Positions 16,935-20,148 of a DNA stretch of 20,148 nt are shown in pieces. A program made the translations under genes and the position numbers. The stretch is from DASXPG01 sp036493755 (GTDB lineage: Bacteria; Gemmatimonadota; Gemmatimonadetes; Gemmatimonadales; JACORV01): contig DASXPG010000190.1 in NCBI GenBank assembly GCA_036493755.1, positions 1 through 20,148 on the forward strand. Direction: 5' to 3'. Under the pieces are notes generated by a model that worked only from the letters and a program-made list of their open reading frames with translations, was not told the origin of the DNA and searched no databases. The first letter of the stretch is position 1. Each line of letters begins with the position of its first letter.

Positions 16935-19472
16935 ATGGCTGCCAATCTCGAAAAGTACAAAGACGCCGCTCGCAAGTTTGAGCTGAAGGAGCAGTGGGCG
17001 AAGGCCCTTGAAGTCCTCGTGAAGGCCGTCGAGGAATTCGAGAAGGCGCCCGACAACGAAGCCGATCTGGCGCTCTATAACCGCGTCGGTGATTTGTACG
17101 TCAAGACCAACGATCCGACCAACGCCATCGCGTACTATGAACGCGCGATCGACAAGTACCAGGAAGCCTCGCTCGTCAATCCCGCCATCGCGGTGTGCAA
17201 CAAGGTGCTGCGGCTCAGTCCCGGCCGCGCCTCGGTTTATCTCAAGCTGGGAATGTTGTTCGCGAAGAAAGGCTTCGCCGGCGAGGCGAAGACCAACCTG
17301 CTCGAGTATGCCGACCGGATGCAGAAGGCCGGCCAGATCGAGGAGGCCTTCAAGGCGCTGAAGAAATTCGCCGAAATGACGCCGGGCCAGCAGGATGAAA
17401 TCTGGTCGGTGCTTTCGCAGCAGGCGCGCGCCCAGGCGAAGACGCCGGAGGCGAAGGAACAGGTCGAGACGCTGCTCGCGGAGTTCGAGGCGAAGGACAA
17501 AGCGGCGAGCCAGCGCAAGAGCCGGATGAGCCGCAGCATGGTCACCGGCGAGGCGATACCGGAAGAGCACGGGCCCAAGAAGGGCGAGTTGATCTTCCTG
17601 GATATCGACGACGTCCCGACGCCGGGCCGCCGCAGCGGGTCCATGCGGCCGATCACCGGTTCGATGGCCCCCATCGCGCCGGCCAAGCCTGCGCCACCGC
17701 CGCCACCGCCACCGCCGCCACCACCACCCCCGCCGCCACCGCCGCCGCCGCCACCGCCGCCCGTAGCCAAGGCGCCTCCCGTCGATCTGCCGATGCTGGA
17801 GATCGAGACGACGTCACCGGCGGAAGAGGAGCCCGCTCCGCCTCCGCCGCGGAGCCGCCAGTCCCGCGCCGGCACCGGCGCCGCGGATGCCGGTCCGCCG
17901 ATGCTCGATCTCGAGCCGACCTCGATGGACATCGAGCCGACGTCGATCGACGATGGGTCGCTGGGCCTCGAGCCCACGTCGCTGGACGATGGCCTCGGTC
18001 TCGAGCCGACGGCGTTCGGCATCGACCACGGCAGCGGCATGGCCGGCAGCGCGCCGCTCGATTTCGATCCGCCGCCCGCCGAAGCGCCGCCGGATGATTT
18101 GCCGATGCTCGACACCGGCATGGATGAGCCGGTTCCGGCATTTGAGGAGCCGGAGGCGCCGACCGCCGGCCTGCCGCTGATAGAAATGGAAGAGGAAGTC
18201 GTGGCGCCGCCGCCGCCGCCTCCTCCGCCCGCACCGCCTCGGCGCGTCACGCAGCCGGCGGCCCGGGTGTCGGTCCCTGCACCTGCCGCTGCCCCTTCTG
18301 CCCCTGCGTCGGCAGCGGCAGGGGCGCCGCCGCGGCCTGCGCCTGCTCCTGTACCTGCTCCTGTCCCCGAGCCCGAGCTGGAGGGTCCTTCTCCCGAGGA
18401 GATTGCCGCCGCCGAATCGGCTGCCGCGCAGAAGCTCGAGTTTCAGGACCTGGGCGACGTCGAGCCGGTCAGCGCGCCCACGCTGGCAGACCTTCAGGCG
18501 CAGGTGAAGCAGAACGCCGAGGACTGGGCGGTGCATCGTCTGCTCGGCGAGGCGCTCATCGAGCATGGGCAGCGCGAGCAGGGCATCGCCGCGCTCGACA
18601 CGTCGCTCGCCGGGTACGATGCCGCCGAAGACATCGGCTCCGCGTCAGGCCTGGTGGACGAAATCCTGCGGCTCGATCCCAACAGCATTCGCCATCAGCA
18701 GAAGCGCGTCGAGCTGGCCTATCGCGCCGGCGACCGCGCGCGGCTGGTCGATGCCTATGTCGAGCTGGCGGATGCGTTGCTCCGCTCCGACGCGCCCGAC
18801 AAGTCCATCGCCGTGTATCAGCGGGTGCTCGAGCATGATCCCGACAACCTCCGGGCCAAGTCGGCGCTCGAGTCGCTGGCGCCGCCGGCGCCCAAGTCGG
18901 CTCCCGGTGCGATCAAGCTGGCGCCATCCGCGCCCAGCCGCGGCGGCGACTACGTCGATCTGGGCAGTTTCCTGCTCGACGACGAGGGCCCGCGTGACCT
19001 GCGGATGCGCATCGAAGACGAAGAGCCGACCGGCGACGAGCAGAAGGATTTCCAGCAAATGCTGTCGGCCTTCAAGAAGGGGATCGACGCCAACGTGGCC
19101 GAGGAGGACTTCCAGAGCCATTACGACCTGGGCGTGGCGTACAAGGAAATGGGCTTGCTGGACGAAGCGATCTCGGAATTTCAGAAGGCGCTCCGCAGCC
19201 ACGAGGGAAAGCTCAAGTCGTCCGAGGCGCTGGGCCTGTGCTTCTTCGAGAAGGGCCAGTTCGCGGTGGCCGAGACGATCCTGCGGCGCGGGCTCGATCT
19301 GCCGAGCCACGGTGACGGCGAGCGTGTGGGCCTGCTCTACTGGTCGGGGCGGGCGCTGGAAGAGCAGGGGAAGAAGCAGGAAGCGCTGGAAGCCTACAAT
19401 CGGGTCTTCGGCGTGGACATCAACTTCGCCGACGTGAACTCCCGCGTTCATGCTCTCCAAGGGAGCGCCTAG
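16935..19472 (+). CDS. Large TPR protein with proline-rich central region
   Basis: An 845-residue protein with no signal peptide or membrane helix, so probably cytoplasmic. An N-terminal TPR block (about residues 5-165) includes QWAKALEVLVKAVEEFEKAP, NAIAYYERAIDKYQEAS and GRASVYLKLGMLFAKKGFAG. The central region (about 200-510) is disordered-looking and acidic/proline-rich. It holds 23 consecutive prolines (254-276), four EPTS or EPTA copies (about 323-358) and several short PMLD/PMLE-type motifs that could be docking peptides. A second TPR block (about 520-845) includes ADLQAQVKQNAEDWAVHRLL, SIAVYQRVLEHDPDNLRAKS, YDLGVAYKEMGLLDEAISEF and GRALEEQGKKQEALEAYNRV. TPR blocks bind peptides or proteins, so a scaffold role is a fair inference; I recognise no specific family. 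The stop abuts the polyprenyl synthase start (TAGATG). Confidence 0.88.
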   Translation: MAANLEKYKDAARKFELKEQWAKALEVLVKAVEEFEKAPDNEADLALYNRVGDLYVKTNDPTNAIAYYERAIDKYQEASLVNPAIAVCNKVLRLSPGRASVYLKLGMLFAKKGFAGEAKTNLLEYADRMQKAGQIEEAFKALKKFAEMTPGQQDEIWSVLSQQARAQAKTPEAKEQVETLLAEFEAKDKAASQRKSRMSRSMVTGEAIPEEHGPKKGELIFLDIDDVPTPGRRSGSMRPITGSMAPIAPAKPAPPPPPPPPPPPPPPPPPPPPPPPVAKAPPVDLPMLEIETTSPAEEEPAPPPPRSRQSRAGTGAADAGPPMLDLEPTSMDIEPTSIDDGSLGLEPTSLDDGLGLEPTAFGIDHGSGMAGSAPLDFDPPPAEAPPDDLPMLDTGMDEPVPAFEEPEAPTAGLPLIEMEEEVVAPPPPPPPPAPPRRVTQPAARVSVPAPAAAPSAPASAAAGAPPRPAPAPVPAPVPEPELEGPSPEEIAAAESAAAQKLEFQDLGDVEPVSAPTLADLQAQVKQNAEDWAVHRLLGEALIEHGQREQGIAALDTSLAGYDAAEDIGSASGLVDEILRLDPNSIRHQQKRVELAYRAGDRARLVDAYVELADALLRSDAPDKSIAVYQRVLEHDPDNLRAKSALESLAPPAPKSAPGAIKLAPSAPSRGGDYVDLGSFLLDDEGPRDLRMRIEDEEPTGDEQKDFQQMLSAFKKGIDANVAEEDFQSHYDLGVAYKEMGLLDEAISEFQKALRSHEGKLKSSEALGLCFFEKGQFAVAETILRRGLDLPSHGDGERVGLLYWSGRALEEQGKKQEALEAYNRVFGVDINFADVNSRVHALQGSA
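17694..17762 (+). repeat. Run of 23 proline codons
   Basis: Twenty-three CCN codons in a row, mixed CCG, CCA and CCC, inside the TPR gene. The mix of synonyms argues against a simple sequencing stutter. Confidence 0.9.
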
Positions 19473-20148
19473 ATGACCTTCCAGGCGGCGGGTGTAACGC
19501 TCGCGGACGTGCAGCGGCCCATCATCGGCCGGCTCGACGGCGTCACCGCGGCGCTCCACGACATCGTCGCCGCCGATTTCCCGCTCATCCAGGAAGTGAA
19601 CGGCCACCTGCTGCAGATGAAGGGCAAGCTGTTCCGGCCCACGCTGCTGCTGCTGGCCAGCGCCGCTTCGGGCGACCAGGATCCGCGCGTCGTCCGGCTT
19701 GGCGCCGTCATCGAGCTGATCCACCTGGCCACGCTGGTTCACGACGATTCGGTGGACCACTCGGTGCTGCGCCGCGGTATGCCGACGGTGAACTCGCTCT
19801 TCAGCCACCAGATCTCGGTCATCATGGGCGACTACCTGTATTCGCGCGCCATCATCGAGCTGGTGAAGCTGGGCGACCTGGAGCCGCTGCGGGTGCTGTC
19901 GCGGGTGACCAACGAGATGACGGTCGGCGAGATGCGGCAGCTGGCGCAGTACGACGCCCTGGCCTTCCGCGAGGAAGACTACGAGGTCACCATCCGCTCC
20001 AAGACGGCGACGCTCCTCGCTGCGGCCTGCGAGAGCGGCGCGTTGCGCGCCGCCCCCGAGATGCGCGCCGGGCTCCGCGCCTACGGCGACTCGTTAGGCA
20101 TGGCGTTCCAGATCACCGACGACCTGCTCGATTACACGGGCGCGGAGA
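19473..20148 (+). CDS. Polyprenyl (trans-isoprenyl) diphosphate synthase, partial
   Basis: Chain-elongating prenyl synthase that condenses isopentenyl diphosphate onto an allylic primer, likely for quinone side chains or other polyprenyl lipids. The first 225 residues are present; the window ends inside the gene. Motifs in order are GKLFRPTLLLLAS, the first aspartate-rich site HDDSVDHSVLRRGMPTVN (Asp91, Asp92, Asp95), MGDYLYSRA, the RSKTATLLAAACESGA block, and the second aspartate-rich site ITDDLLDYTG (Asp216, Asp217, Asp220). This resembles IspB/HepT-type octaprenyl or heptaprenyl synthases, but chain length cannot be read safely. The ATG follows the TPR stop directly, so the two genes are probably co-translated. 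A TTA codon in DSLGMAF sits in CGTTAGGC. Confidence 0.93.
   Translation, partial: MTFQAAGVTLADVQRPIIGRLDGVTAALHDIVAADFPLIQEVNGHLLQMKGKLFRPTLLLLASAASGDQDPRVVRLGAVIELIHLATLVHDDSVDHSVLRRGMPTVNSLFSHQISVIMGDYLYSRAIIELVKLGDLEPLRVLSRVTNEMTVGEMRQLAQYDALAFREEDYEVTIRSKTATLLAAACESGALRAAPEMRAGLRAYGDSLGMAFQITDDLLDYTGAE

Noticed and set aside
18300..18325. Perfect 8-base inverted repeat GCCCCTGC/GCAGGGGC with a 10-base loop in the TPR gene
   Set aside because: It lies mid-gene in a Pro/Ala codon-repeat region where such pairs arise easily. No T-run or start site nearby supports a terminator or regulatory role.
18645..19808. Long minus-strand open frame (387 codons) opposite the TPR and polyprenyl synthase genes
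   Set aside because: It spans the junction of two + strand genes with clear motifs and has no family signature of its own.

Overview
This window is GC-rich, densely coded bacterial DNA. Every gene I can support lies on the + strand and most neighbours touch or overlap. A complete Tol-Pal system and an LptD-like outer-membrane protein show a diderm (Gram-negative-type) bacterium. The overall protein style (Ala/Asp/Ser-rich secreted proteins, FnIII-type lipoproteins, very high GC) makes Gemmatimonadota my best guess. That is an inference from general resemblance, not from a marker gene.

Layout. (1) 1-1167: the tail of an unidentified gene, then tsaB and rimI, a common pair for tRNA t6A synthesis and ribosomal protein acetylation. 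(2) About 1186-12565: a promoter-like site and then a run of eleven genes. These are ssb, a LysM protein, a sugar-nucleotide epimerase, tolQ, tolR, a tolA/tonB-like gene, tolB, pal, cpoB, tatC and lptD. Junctions are overlaps of 1-29 bases, an abutting pair, or a gap of 12 bases. They probably form one long transcript for cell-envelope maintenance: outer-membrane energisation and constriction, peptidoglycan binding, Tat export and LPS insertion. (3) 12566-12752: a non-coding gap with a heptamer-based inverted repeat and a perfect hairpin, then a possible promoter. (4) 12753-13898: a lipoprotein with two fibronectin-III-like domains and an EF-hand-like loop. (5) 13918-16922: hutU-hutI, two central steps of histidine breakdown. 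(6) 16935-20148: a large TPR protein with a 23-proline run, followed directly by a polyprenyl diphosphate synthase cut by the window end.

I found no CRISPR array, transposase, rRNA or tRNA, and no clear defence or biosynthetic system. The least-explained signals are small-scale. They are a strand-biased CGTTAGGC octamer that accounts for most TTA codons; two heptanucleotide repeat arrays, one inside the tolB signal-peptide region and one after lptD; an epimerase whose Rossmann motif lies upstream of every ATG, GTG or TTG; and an overlap in which the acidic tip of SSB and the basic signal-peptide head of the next protein are read from the same bases.
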